Notes: a model not told the origin generated them from the letters alone. A stretch of DNA of 64,000 nt from Daphnia pulex (GCF_021134715.1 NC_060025.1:7068001-7132000), one strand, 5' to 3'. Shown: positions 14,206-23,774, counted from the first letter of the stretch. Numbers and translations are program-made.

Positions 14206-15420
14206 GCCTTCGTCCGTCCTCGACTCGACAGCTGCCCACAGCTGCCGTACCGGATAAGAGTATAGAACATTTTAATGCCCAGTTGGTGTTCTCCTCGCCT
14301 TGGTCGTTGGTCATCGTGAAACACAAGATGATACTCAATGCTGGATAAGATAAGTAACGGGTGGGAAATGATTGTCGACAATTTTGGACCTTTGCCCAGA
14401 ATTCTCCGTCACGGAAGAAAACTCCTCACTCTTATTTGCCATCCCGTCAGTTCCTTCACAGATGAGTGACTGACCTTTTTTGGATGTGTGTATGTGTGTG
14501 TGTGTGTATTTTTTCTCGTCATCAATTATGTAATTCTCATAATCCCACATGTATAGGTAAAATTTTTTTTTTCTTTTGGCTCACTCCTATCACACAGCTG
14601 CTTTCGTTTTTTGTGTGTGTAGTAAAAAAAAGGAAGAAAAATAATCCAGCCTTCTGCCCGGCACGCCTCCTCTTTCCTACTCGTCGTCTTATATTTGAAG
14701 CTCAATCGATTCCTCTTTAAGATGATTGCTGTTACTATAATTTTGTCCTTGTTAAAGTCACACGCGCTCTCGACGTGTGAGCGGAATCTCTCGTTATTGG
14801 ATCAACGTGCTCTCTCCCCCTCCCCCCCTCTTCCGTTCACGACACCGCAGGCATCACCGAATTAACACGGAAGCAGCACGGATGTGGTGTTGCCTTTTCT
14901 AAAAAAAAAACATGTTCTGGCATTCGTTGTGTTTTTCCCCTCGGCTTCATCGACATGTGTTCCCTTATTCTTGCCCCCTTCATTTTCTGTTTGCTCCTCT
15001 ACGTTCTAGTCTGTCTTGGATTTAAGGAGAATGACAGGACAACCCGTTTGTGTCCTTGTCTACCATCATCAGGAAAAATAATTGAAATTAGGAATCTGAA
15101 GGAGCAATTCAAAAAAGTAGCATCCGAAATCTTGTTGTTCTCGATCTTGCGAATACATGAAATAATTCTCGTTCACGTAACGATTTTTGTTGGTCATTTC
15201 TTTTACGTTTCTCTGTTGCGAAGATTTTCTTGGTGCTTCAAGTGACGTTTTTCTTGGGCTTTTCGATAAATTTTGGTCTAAATATTAAATAAATAAATGG
15301 TTAAACTTTTCCTTTATCAACAACCTTTTGGTCACCTACGGTTGAAGACGGGATCGGCTAGTTTACGCAAAATAAATATTGAAATGATGCTGAAATGAAG
15401 CAATTTAAGAAATAAAAGGT
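14206..15420 (+). other. RalGPS 3' UTR and downstream flank
   Basis: This stretch is a non-coding tail with a TG microsatellite at about 14484-14507 and an AATAAATAAAT cluster near 15288 that probably ends the RalGPS transcript. About 120 bases further on begins the 3' fragment of the interrupted tRNA-Glu. A TTTT on the minus strand at 15413-15416 would serve as that tRNA's polymerase III terminator. Confidence 0.5.
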
Positions 15421-15421
15421 T

Positions 15422-15437
15422 TTCCCATACCGGGAAT
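15422..15437 (-). tRNA. 3' fragment of an interrupted tRNA-Glu gene
   Basis: Read on the minus strand this is (A)TTCCCGGTATGGGAA: the 3' side of the T-arm (CCCGG), the 3' acceptor strand (TATGGGA) and the discriminator A. TATGGGA is exactly complementary to TCCCATA, which opens the 5' fragment 4.8 kb away at 20308. A TTTT tract follows six bases later, as expected for a pol III terminator. The 16-base poly(A) tail of the inserted retrotransposon abuts it directly. The first A may belong to either the tRNA or the tail. Confidence 0.85.
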
Positions 15438-15650
15438 TTTTTTTTTTTTTTTAGGAACGTTTCTGTATTTCGGAGACTGATTAAACTAGACAATTAACTG
15501 ACACAGTGGATCAAAAAACAAAGGGACAATACACGTTATGACTATACGGGGTTATCACAGGGTGGGTGTAAAAGAGGCAAGGCCTTCCTGAGAGGGCAGG
15601 GGGGGTTCAAATAAATTAAGAGCATGACGAATGGTTCGGAATAGAGACTG

Positions 15651-18600
15651 TTAATGGGAAAACTGTTGACCGGGGAAGGAGGATTTCCATTTGTGCTGTA
15701 TTTCGGCGATGGTAAGTAAACGGCGACGCTGGCGAGTCCTCCAAGAGAGGTCAACAAAGACCGCTACCAATAAACGGGCGGGGGAACGATACGGCAGTTG
15801 TCCGACATCTCCTCTGATCCAAGACGAAAGATTACCGACGCAGCCAAGGGTCTGGAGAGTTGACTGGAGCCAGGCCGTTAGTTCTTGGCGGACGGGGCAG
15901 CCGATCATCAGATGTTCCGCCGTTTCGTCCTCCAGGTGGCATCGGTCACAGATCGGGTCCACTCTTGGGTCAATGTTATGGCAGCGGTCTCGCGTGAAAA
16001 GTAGCCGGTGGTTGAAGAGAAACTGCGACTCGCGGATGGGCGGTGGGAGGAAACGGGCAGAGCGCCAAATCGCCTCCCAGTCCAGCAGCGGCTGGGCGCG
16101 TTCCATATGCCCTGGGACGAATTCCGGTGTGAGAAGTAGAGAATAAATCTTTCGATGGGTCAGAGGAGACGGTGGGGAGAGTCCGTTGCCGAAGAGCGCT
16201 TTAAGACTCCGAAGGGCGGTTTCGATGTGCGCCGGACGCTGGAAGAAGGACATCGGCGCCGGTGTGTCGGTGAAACAGTGTAGGAAGGCTCGCGTTGGGA
16301 AGGCGAGCCAGTACCGAAGGAGAAAACGGCCGCAGGTGTCAGGACCTAGCACGGTGGCTGCGATGGGCCGGAGAAACAGAGCCTGTAGGAAGAGGTCCGT
16401 GTGTAGCATAGCTAGACCGCCGGCTGTGGTTGGCCGGAAAATGGCGCCGGGTTGAGGCCGCTCCAGTCGCCCGGCCCACAGGAATTTCGTAGTGGCGCTG
16501 TGGAGTTTGACAGCAGACGACGGCGGGCAAGGTAGGACTTGGCCGATAAATACAACTCTAGAGTAGGCGTCGGTCTTGAGGAAGTGAACCCGTTGGTGCA
16601 GGGAAAAGCAGCGGCCAACATTGGTTCGGAGAATCCCCTGCAGGTGGCCTAAGGCCGCATCCCAAATCCGGTTGGTCGTTTCTTGGATGGAATGGGAAAA
16701 CGAGATACCGAGGAGGGTAAGCGTTGGGTCCGATGTTAGCCAAGGCACCGGCCATGTTGTGCGCTGCGCCCATCCTCCGAGGCCAAGGGCTTTTGACTTA
16801 ACAGTATTAAGTCGAGCGTTTGTCCATTGGCAGAAATCGTGTAGAATTTGAACACCGTGGCGGATATCGCCATCCGAGTCGGCAAATATGGCGACGTCAT
16901 CGACAAACGCCCGTGTAACCAACTTCCGGTTGAACATGGTAATCCCCGTTAGTTCATGGCGCAGCCGGCAGAGGAGCGGCTCCAGAAAAAGCACATAGAG
17001 GTGGATCGATAACGGGCAACCCTGTCTCAGAGAGGCGCTGCATGACACGGTTCCAGCCACCGTTTGACCGTTGAGAATGGCCATCCGGGCTCCAGCGTAG
17101 AGGGATTGGATCCATTTGATAAAGAATTCCGGGTATCCAAAGGCGTGCAATATCCGCCAAAGTGTTTCTCTCGGAACCAGATCATACGCCTTGGCAAAGT
17201 CAACGCCAATGACGACGCCGGGCACTGCTTTTGTCGATAAGCTGGAGTTGCAAGGGCCGTGTCGCTCCTCTATGAAGGCAATGACGTCTCGATAGAGCGA
17301 CAAGTTATCGCTGATTTTTCTGCCAGGTACTCCGCCACACTGAGAGGGTCCGACGACGTCGGGCAGCGTCTTTTTGAGGCGGTGAGCGATTGTCCCGGCC
17401 ATTAATTTGTAATCACAATTCAATAGCGCTATGGGCCGATAATCAGACACCGTGGTGGGACAGTCAGATTTCGGCACTAGACGTATCAATCCCATAGCTT
17501 GGGATTCTGTCACGCGACCGTGACGTAAGACGGCTTCAAACATTTCGAGAAAGATGGGCCCGATATCGGCCCAGAACTGTTGATAGAAGTCGTAGGGCAG
17601 CCCGTCCTCACCAGGGCTGCCATTCAGTGGCATTTTAGCAAGAGTGGAAGCCACCTCCGCTAGTTCGACAGGGCGTGAAAGTTCAGAAGAGAAAACCACT
17701 TTCTGGATTCCACCAAGGAAGGAGGTCTCCATGGCAGCGTCTCCACTAGGCTCCTGACTGAAAACTTGACGGAAGCTGTCGGTAAGGATCTGGTTGATCC
17801 GCCCGTCGTCGACAATCAATTCACCGTTGCCGCCGGACAAGGAGCTGATCATGGAAAGACGTCCACGGGTTGTTTCCTTCCGGACATGGTAGAGCGACGG
17901 GGAGTCCGTATCGGTGACTGAGGTGCAACGGGAGCGAATTTTCGCACCCTGGAGAAGCCGAACATTCCAATTACGCGCCTCCTCCCGGAGAGCTTGATAG
18001 TCGGGCCAGGAAAGTTCACGGCCCGGTTGGGTCATCTCGGAAAGGCAGTTCTGGTAGAAGCGGCCCATCTCTCGGCCCAGGCGCGCTCGACGACGGCAGT
18101 AACTTTGGGCTATTCTTTTCACCCCTGGTTTGAAAATACTGTCCCACCATTCGGAGACATTAGTACGGCGGAGGGGGAGAGCTGACACGGTGGCAAGGAA
18201 ATTACGGAAGAGGCTACCGAAAGCGTCTTCCGGCACTATCGACACGTTCAACTTCCAGATGCAGGACTTAGGGCGTTCTTCTTTGCTCGTTTCAGACAGC
18301 AGGGAGCAGTGGGCGAGGATGGCAGAGTGATCCGTGACGTAGGTGGAATCTAATCGAATATCAGTGACAGAATTTTTGATGGAGCGGGAGCAGTAGATCC
18401 GGTCAATCCTCGCGGATCCGCCTTGATGGGTAAAGGTGTGGCCTAAATCTCGTGGCCGCAGGGCCTTCCACATATCAACCAGTTCCAGGCTGGCCACCAG
18501 GGCCACCAAGGCGTGATCAACTGGGGTAGAAGGCTTCGTCCCAGCCAATCTGATGCGATCTTGAGGGCCATCAACTGCATTGAAATCCCCGACCAAGATA

Positions 18601-18980
18601 AGTGGCCGTTTGATGGAGGATAGGAAGGCCGGAACTATGACGCGAAAGAAAGCACTGCGCTCGTCACGGAAGACTCTCCCGGACGGGGCGTAAGGGGAAA
18701 CAAAAGAGACATTATTAAATTGAACAGATATGAGGCGGCCGTCTGGGTCACACACAGAATGATGAACAGCAATATGTTTTGCAACCAATATTGCCGTTCC
18801 CGCTTTATTCGGCCCAGGAGCGGCGAAAAGCTGGAAATGATTTTCCAGTATGGGGCAGGAGGCGAAGGCGACTTCTTGTAGACCGACTACGTCGAATTTC
18901 TGTGTTAAGCAATAATTTAGGAGAAGGATAAGGCGTTCTTCCGAGCTGATTCTTGCAATATTAATTGTAGCAATCTTCAT
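15651..18980 (-). CDS. LINE ORF2: APE endonuclease plus reverse transcriptase
   Basis: 1,109 residues, uninterrupted. Residues 1-220 resemble an APE-like endonuclease: TINIARI at the start, GLQEVAF (metal-binding Glu), VGDFNAV and TDHSAIL (Asp-His pair) near the end. The reverse transcriptase spans about 440-800 with DYRPIALLNCDYK, GRKISDNL, GVDFAKAYD, RQGCPLS and the catalytic box FVDD near residue 692, a variant of the usual YxDD. A C-terminal Cys/His cluster (CDRCHLEDETAEHL) lies near residue 1008. In this class the enzyme nicks the target and primes reverse transcription on it. The start ATG follows the ORF1 stop by two bases, so translation probably depends on re-initiation. The antisense frames inside it are not genes. 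Confidence 0.93.
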   Translation of the reverse strand: MKIATINIARISSEERLILLLNYCLTQKFDVVGLQEVAFASCPILENHFQLFAAPGPNKAGTAILVAKHIAVHHSVCDPDGRLISVQFNNVSFVSPYAPSGRVFRDERSAFFRVIVPAFLSSIKRPLILVGDFNAVDGPQDRIRLAGTKPSTPVDHALVALVASLELVDMWKALRPRDLGHTFTHQGGSARIDRIYCSRSIKNSVTDIRLDSTYVTDHSAILAHCSLLSETSKEERPKSCIWKLNVSIVPEDAFGSLFRNFLATVSALPLRRTNVSEWWDSIFKPGVKRIAQSYCRRRARLGREMGRFYQNCLSEMTQPGRELSWPDYQALREEARNWNVRLLQGAKIRSRCTSVTDTDSPSLYHVRKETTRGRLSMISSLSGGNGELIVDDGRINQILTDSFRQVFSQEPSGDAAMETSFLGGIQKVVFSSELSRPVELAEVASTLAKMPLNGSPGEDGLPYDFYQQFWADIGPIFLEMFEAVLRHGRVTESQAMGLIRLVPKSDCPTTVSDYRPIALLNCDYKLMAGTIAHRLKKTLPDVVGPSQCGGVPGRKISDNLSLYRDVIAFIEERHGPCNSSLSTKAVPGVVIGVDFAKAYDLVPRETLWRILHAFGYPEFFIKWIQSLYAGARMAILNGQTVAGTVSCSASLRQGCPLSIHLYVLFLEPLLCRLRHELTGITMFNRKLVTRAFVDDVAIFADSDGDIRHGVQILHDFCQWTNARLNTVKSKALGLGGWAQRTTWPVPWLTSDPTLTLLGISFSHSIQETTNRIWDAALGHLQGILRTNVGRCFSLHQRVHFLKTDAYSRVVFIGQVLPCPPSSAVKLHSATTKFLWAGRLERPQPGAIFRPTTAGGLAMLHTDLFLQALFLRPIAATVLGPDTCGRFLLRYWLAFPTRAFLHCFTDTPAPMSFFQRPAHIETALRSLKALFGNGLSPPSPLTHRKIYSLLLTPEFVPGHMERAQPLLDWEAIWRSARFLPPPIRESQFLFNHRLLFTRDRCHNIDPRVDPICDRCHLEDETAEHLMIGCPVRQELTAWLQSTLQTLGCVGNLSSWIRGDVGQLPYRSPARLLVAVFVDLSWRTRQRRRLLTIAEIQHKWKSSFPGQQFSH

Positions 18981-18982
18981 GA

Positions 18983-20053
18983 TTATTCTTGATTGAGTTT
19001 AATTTTCTTTGTTCGCGTACGTTTCCTCCTGGTCTGTCCTTGCGGGTCACGATCAGGTCCGGAGTCGTTCGACTCTGAGATTGGGTCTTCTGCGGTCGAT
19101 AATGTGTCGATATGGGAGATTTGGCTGGTGACACCTTCACTGGATGGGTCTACCGATATGGCCAGGGCATCACGTGGCGTGGCCTCTTGAGTTTCTGGCA
19201 CGACGGATGGGTTGACCGACGGCATCGGCGTTGACTCATTTTCGGGCGTCTCTGGAACCAAACATGAGTTCTCGGCTTCCCAGCACGGCCGTGATTTGTT
19301 ACGACTCGTGACTGTTTGCCACTGGGCAGCGTCTGACGACAATAGCGGGGGGTAGTTTGTGGTCGTTAGTTTTGGCGCTTCCTTGGTCGTTGGGGCTTTG
19401 GCCGCTTGGACCTTGGCAGCTCCCTTGGTAGACGCCACTCCTTTGCCGGTAGGTGTAGGGACTGTCGGCGAGTTTTTCGTCAACTTCTGAGGACAGGCCG
19501 TTGCCATATGGCCCGTTTGATTACATTCTCTGCATGTTATGGGCTGATTTGAGTAGCGCACATAAATTTTGTAGTCCCCTACTTGGAGGTAAGAGGGAAT
19601 GGCAGCATTCAAGGTCATCCGCAGCGTTACTTGGCCTTTGAGGCAGGGGATCATGCCAGCTGTTGCACCCGCGTACCGATCTTGCCGTAGATCAAGCACG
19701 GTACCAAATTCCCGCAGACGAACTTTGAGGACCTCCATATTGGCGTTGGGCGGATAGTCGGAAATCCGCACAAATTTTTCGTCCACGTTGGGGTCTTTGA
19801 TGAGTACCTGTATCGGGCGACCTTCAAGGAGATGCTGATGAGGGCCGCCATGTTTGTCCAGAATTGCCGTAACATCTGCAGACTTGAGCAGGGTGACTCG
19901 CACGACCTGATCACCCACTAGAAGAACTGGTGCGATCGCCAAGATTTGTGATGCTTGGAGGCCGAGACCAGTCACAAAACGGTGCACTGTTAATAACTGC
20001 AGACGGGGCTGCGGGTTACCAAACCCAATTTCAAAGGTGTCCTCATACCTCAT
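18983..20053 (-). CDS. LINE ORF1: nucleic-acid-binding protein with CCHC zinc knuckle
   Basis: About 356 residues from the ATG at 20053. An upstream in-frame extension to 20101 would need a GTG start and codes for a proline run, so I rejected it. One zinc knuckle of the form C-x2-C-x4-H-x4-C (CRECNQTGHMATAC) lies around residues 174-187. It follows a region that may fold as an RRM-like domain (VLIKDPNVDEKFVRI, VLKVRLREFG). The C-terminal third is Ser/Thr/Pro/Lys-rich and ends in a basic patch (RRKRTRTKKIK). In L1/Tx1 elements ORF1 coats the element RNA and acts as a chaperone. The stop TAA and the ORF2 start lie in TAATCATG. Confidence 0.85.
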   Translation of the reverse strand: MRYEDTFEIGFGNPQPRLQLLTVHRFVTGLGLQASQILAIAPVLLVGDQVVRVTLLKSADVTAILDKHGGPHQHLLEGRPIQVLIKDPNVDEKFVRISDYPPNANMEVLKVRLREFGTVLDLRQDRYAGATAGMIPCLKGQVTLRMTLNAAIPSYLQVGDYKIYVRYSNQPITCRECNQTGHMATACPQKLTKNSPTVPTPTGKGVASTKGAAKVQAAKAPTTKEAPKLTTTNYPPLLSSDAAQWQTVTSRNKSRPCWEAENSCLVPETPENESTPMPSVNPSVVPETQEATPRDALAISVDPSSEGVTSQISHIDTLSTAEDPISESNDSGPDRDPQGQTRRKRTRTKKIKLNQE

Positions 20054-20257
20054 GGCGAAGCAGAGCCTCAAGCCGGGAGGAGGGGGGGGCAATAAAGTCA
20101 CGGACTAATAAGCCCAATAAAACCCAAAACGAACAAAAACACTTCCTAGTAATTTAATAAATACTCTCTAGGCACGATGCACTTGAAAAGTCCCTATAAA
20201 ACACTGATGCAGGCAGATTCACCATGCGGTCGGGGGGAGCTCGCGAAAACACGTCCA

Positions 20258-20308
20258 CCGAGCCTCTTGGGTGAAAGCCAAGTATCCTAGCCACTAGACC
20301 ATATGGGA
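20258..20308 (-). tRNA. 5' fragment of an interrupted tRNA-Glu (anticodon TTC)
   Basis: The minus strand from 20308 gives 51 bases: acceptor strand TCCCATA, a D-arm (GTCTAGTGGCTAGGAT), an anticodon arm with a perfect stem (CTTGG/CCAAG) and loop CTTTCAC (anticodon TTC, Glu), variable AGGC, and the start of the T-stem TCGG. The match stops there and retrotransposon sequence begins with TGGACG. The missing remainder is at 15422-15437. Only about five T-loop bases (expected GTTCG) are absent from the two halves together. The A box is present but the B box is destroyed, so this locus cannot make a tRNA. Confidence 0.88.
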
Positions 20309-21165
20309 TGAAGCATTTCCCATGAAATTGACATCTATATATTAGACTGGATTACAAAATTCTAAACTTGTTGATTTCGATGTCTAATCAATTTGCCAAC
20401 CGCTAGCTTTGGGAATAGTGTGCTTCTCACTTTCCTGTGTAGTGTTTTGTGGTTTATTTCACTAGCAAACTGTCTTTAATACAGAAAAGGGAGGGTAATG
20501 ATGAAACAAAATTTGCTGCAATGAATCGGCAACCCCCGCTTCAGTACGCACTAGTAGAACAGCAGCACGACTTTCGGCTCTGGTGAGCCCTAACATTTTT
20601 AAAAAGGAAGAGGGTCCTGGGCTGTTAGAGAGTTAGACTGGGTTTTCGTCGGTTTTCGTGCAAATTGTCCCTTGGATCCTGTCTGTGTAAGTGGACGTGG
20701 TTAAACGTGTTGAGACAGACAATATAAAACAAAACATCCTGATTCAGCGGATCATGAGCGTTGTCAAATGTCGATTAAACCGCTTTTGTCGTTTTTACGG
20801 AATGGATTGAGGGAAAGGGTCGATTTTTGGAAGGGGAGGACTGGAGGAGTCGATTTTTCTACCCGGGGGGAGGGGCCTACAAAAGTGTCGTCTGCTTTGT
20901 TTTGTTTGATTCAATCGTTAAGCAGACGCCAGACGTCACAGACACACCTTAAAAACACAACACCAAGTCACCACACAGGCCTGTCACTCAACGTAGGCCA
21001 CACCGGCACCTCAGACTGGTTAACGCTTGAAGATGGACCACAGTAGAAGGTAATATTGGTGCGATAAATCTCAGAAAGCTATTTATTTCTACATCAATTA
21101 CAAGGTATGCTCTGATGCAACTGTGTTACAATTGAAGCTAATATAATAATCCATTTTTATTCATA
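20309..21165. other. Spacer between the split tRNA and the TFIIE-alpha copy
   Basis: No recognisable gene. Short frames (for example around 20768-21046) have no family signature. A good acceptor-like ATTCATAG sits just before 21166, where TFIIE-alpha similarity begins. Confidence 0.45.
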
Positions 21166-22238
21166 GATTTGTGTTAATAATATATTGTTGAATAAAAATT
21201 GGACCATATGAGAAAGAAGATGGAAACCTCTGTTGAAAGAGATGCCACTAGCTTCCACTGTCCATGCTGTAAAAAGAATTTCAGTGATTCGAAAGCTGAC
21301 AGACTATTTGATCCTGCTGACCTGAGTGGGGAATTCAAATGCAATTTCTGTGGTGCAGTGATTATTGAAAACGAATTAGCCATACTAAAGAAATATTTAC
21401 GGCAGCAAATGGCTTGGTTCAACAACCAAATGAGAAAATTTCCCCTGTACAAACTATACTAAGAGAAGTTGAGGATGTGAAACTGGCCCCAGCCTTGCTT
21501 GACCAAGACCCAATGCTGATATAACTCATCTGCAATTTTCCCAAAGCTATGCCTTATCTACAAATCGTCTTTCACTATTTGTATAAGGAATGCCATTGGC
21601 AAACCCAAATTCAGGGTAGCTACTTGCGAAAATTGGTCGGGAGAGGCAACCAGAGGAGGTGTTTTCCGACTGGATGAACAAAGCGTCTACGTCACTATCG
21701 GTGATAATGCGGTTGTCAAGAAAGGAGTTCGCAAGGAGGACCCCATATGGATGAGAGAAAGTACCGTCGATAATGAAGCTGCTACCAGCACCAATGACAA
21801 TATTGCTGGACCTACGATCATTGACGAGGTATAAAACTGGATTCTATTATACCTATTAAAGTAACATCTTATCAATGAATATCAATCTTATCCAGATGGA
21901 GCTACCTACTCTCTCTACGGAGAAGAATCGCAACCAAGAAGACATCATGTCGGTCCTTATGGAACTCGAAAAACCAAGTACAAAGGCCGCTGTTCCAGCC
22001 AATTCAAGTGATGATTAATCTGTTGCAAAGGTTTCTTCTTGAACAACTTACTCATACATGTAAATTTTTGTTTGTCTTCTTAGGTGATGTCGAGCTGATG
22101 GACACTGACTCGGAAGAAGAAGTTTCTCTGGTGAGAGTTGGAAACTTGGAATTCCCTGTTCAAGAAGTTCCAGCTGAACAGGTTGCCCGGATGGCGGCTT
22201 CCGAAAAGGATGCCTACGTCGACTTGCACTTCTTGTAA
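21166..22238 (+). pseudogene. GTF2E1: Decayed partial copy of TFIIE-alpha (GTF2E1)
   Basis: The segments match TFIIE-alpha in order. LDHMRKKMET...RDAT leads into a zinc ribbon with four cysteines (CPCC...CNFCG). A linker follows with EVEDVKLAPALL, and then a segment reading GGVFRLDEQSVYVTIGD...PIWMRESTV. The acidic C-terminal exon (22085-22238) reads LMDTDSEEEVS...ASEKDAYVDL. Damage is clear. There is an in-frame TAA where a Tyr codon is expected just before the KLDHM motif. A +/-1 shift occurs after the KFPLY segment near 21452. A stop follows DPML near 21522. The donor after 22015 is lost, and the last residues are missing. The N-terminal winged-helix exons are absent. Because introns (about 21832-21896 and 22016-22084) remain, it arose by DNA-level duplication rather than retrocopying. 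TFIIE-alpha itself recruits TFIIH to promoters. Confidence 0.75.
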
Positions 22239-23138
22239 CCATTGCTACCTCTCGATGAATATTTGTACTAAGGCTATTTCGATTCCTGGTGTAACTTGTC
22301 TACTTCTCGCCAGATACTCCCTGGTTTTCTCGATCTCTGTTTTCTCAAGGTGCTATTTGCTCGGTTTCTCAAATGTGCGAAAGACAAAGAAAAAATTCTT
22401 CCTTTTCCGTTTACTCCTCTCTTTCGTTTCTTCTTCCGTTTTGCATCTGTGAGACTTGAGACTTCTCAAAACAAAATTTAAAAACACTACAGATTCGATT
22501 ACACTTTGATTAAATTTTTCGCCCTTTTATTCAAAAATTGAATTTGGAACGTAAGATATTTATCAAATCTTTGTTTTTTTAAATCCACGCTTTTGATTTC
22601 AAAATAATTTTAAAATTGGGGATGATGTACGTAGTTAATTGAAAGAAAGAGATTAGAGATAATTTTGCCATAACGTAACTAATTTTTTTTTTTCAAAATT
22701 CGATGTTTTTTCGATACTTCTTAGTTCTTACTGATATTCTGAATACATGAATGGAACGGAACTTTCGCGACGATTATACGAAAAATTAATTTTTTGCTTG
22801 ATGGAAAAATGAATAAAATTTCTCTAAGAAATTGAATTAAGACTTACTGGATATTCTAATTTAAATGGAGTTCTACTGTCGGACACGAAAATAATTTTAA
22901 AATCGTTGGAGTTCTATTGTCGCGTAGTGGAGTTCTACTGTCGGATATTTTAAATAATATTTTTTTAAAAGAGGAGTTCTTGTGTCTTTGGAGTTCTACT
23001 GTCAGCAACCCTACAGCACGACCCTCATCGTAAAGGCGAAAAGGGCTGTAAGGCTTTCATTCACAAACGTCGTCTTTTCTTCAGTCCTCATCAGGAATGG
23101 ATTGGGAACCATTTAAAAATAATATTCATCGCGTGGAT
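22239..23138. other. AT-rich spacer with a repeated 15-mer
   Basis: No coding signal. The right half carries the repeat described separately. The last 120 bases are the left flank of the DIRS-type element. Confidence 0.5.
22867..23001 (+). repeat. Dispersed short direct repeat GGAGTTCTACTGTCG
   Basis: Near-identical copies start at about 22867, 22908 (one C to T change), 22929 and 22988, with a weaker partial copy (GGAGTTCTTGTGTC) at about 22975. Spacing is irregular (41, 21 and 59 bases), so this is not a simple tandem satellite. It may be the end of an unrecognised transposon or a cluster of protein-binding sites. I cannot assign it to a family. Confidence 0.7.
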
Positions 23139-23208
23139 AATTGGTAAATTGTTCGAGCGAGCTTCAGCTCGCGATGAACAATTGGGATTGTTGGGGGAAT
23201 GGAGTGAA

Positions 23209-23330
23209 GACATTGACTGTGTGCGACCTCTATATTTAGCTGCTTCTCAGCAAACAAAAAAGAACAACAAAACGGGGGATAGGTGAGAGATGGCGCTCAG
23301 GTGGGCGGATCTCCCCCTTAGACACGTCAG
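23209..23330 (+). repeat. Left inverted terminal repeat of the DIRS element
   Basis: It runs from GACATTGACTGTGTGCG to CTTAGACACGTCAG and is the reverse complement of 27476-27597 over 122 bases with no mismatch that I found. Identical arms indicate recent transposition or gene conversion. Confidence 0.92.
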
Positions 23331-23662
23331 CATTGGAAGCATATAATAACTGTGGGTCTGGCTTAACGGAAAGAGTTTAAGGCGATCCACGGTTCAAATA
23401 GTCTATTTTCTGTTGTTGTTGTTGTTCTCGTCGCCTTTATTGGCGGGATTGGCTGCGCCGCGGCCGTGATTTGATCTTTGGCCACCGTTGTTGTATCTAG
23501 TAAAAAGATAAAATGAAAGAGAATTAGTGGGCCGTCGACGATCAATGGATGCACCTAATTCGAGTTAAGTATTTAAATAGTTAGAAATAGCTCGGTATTA
23601 AATATAAGATAAAAATAATAATGGAAAACGGGAATGACGTGGGCGGGATGGGTGGTTAGAAG

Positions 23663-23774
23663 ACAGTCAATGTCTTCACTCCATTCCCCCAACAATCCCA
23701 ATTGTTCATCGCGAGCTGAAGCTCGCTCGAACAATTTACCAATTGTCGGTAAATTCGTTCGACATTGACTGTGT
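23663..23774 (+). repeat. Internal complementary region of the DIRS element
   Basis: Bases 23663 to about 23744 are the reverse complement of the left terminal region (23139-23221). The following bases to 23774 are the reverse complement of the right terminal region (about 27584-27616). The switch occurs at CAATTGTCGG, where both ends share ATT. In DIRS-1 such a region is proposed to template completion of the ends during circle formation. It sits just downstream of the recombinase stop at 23811. Confidence 0.9.

Larger units (their letters stand above)
15437..20257 (-). mobile_element. Non-LTR retrotransposon of the L1/Tx1 kind, inserted in tRNA-Glu
   Basis: A complete two-ORF LINE of about 4.8 kb on the minus strand. 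Its 5' end abuts the tRNA T-arm at 20257. The 5' UTR is about 200 bases, ORF1 is 20053-18983, ORF2 is 18980-15651, the 3' UTR is about 200 bases, and a poly(A) of 16 bases (T at 15437-15452 on the given strand) touches the other tRNA half. Both ORFs are open from end to end, so the copy is recent. An APE-type endonuclease at the ORF2 N-terminus, a CCHC knuckle in ORF1 and L1-like RT motifs place it near the L1/Tx1 group. That group contains lineages specific for multicopy RNA genes. The clade assignment is by eye and needs a tree. Confidence 0.88.

Noticed and set aside
20054-20101. Upstream extension of LINE ORF1
   Set aside because: It needs a GTG start and codes mainly for prolines. The ATG at 20053 is the better start.
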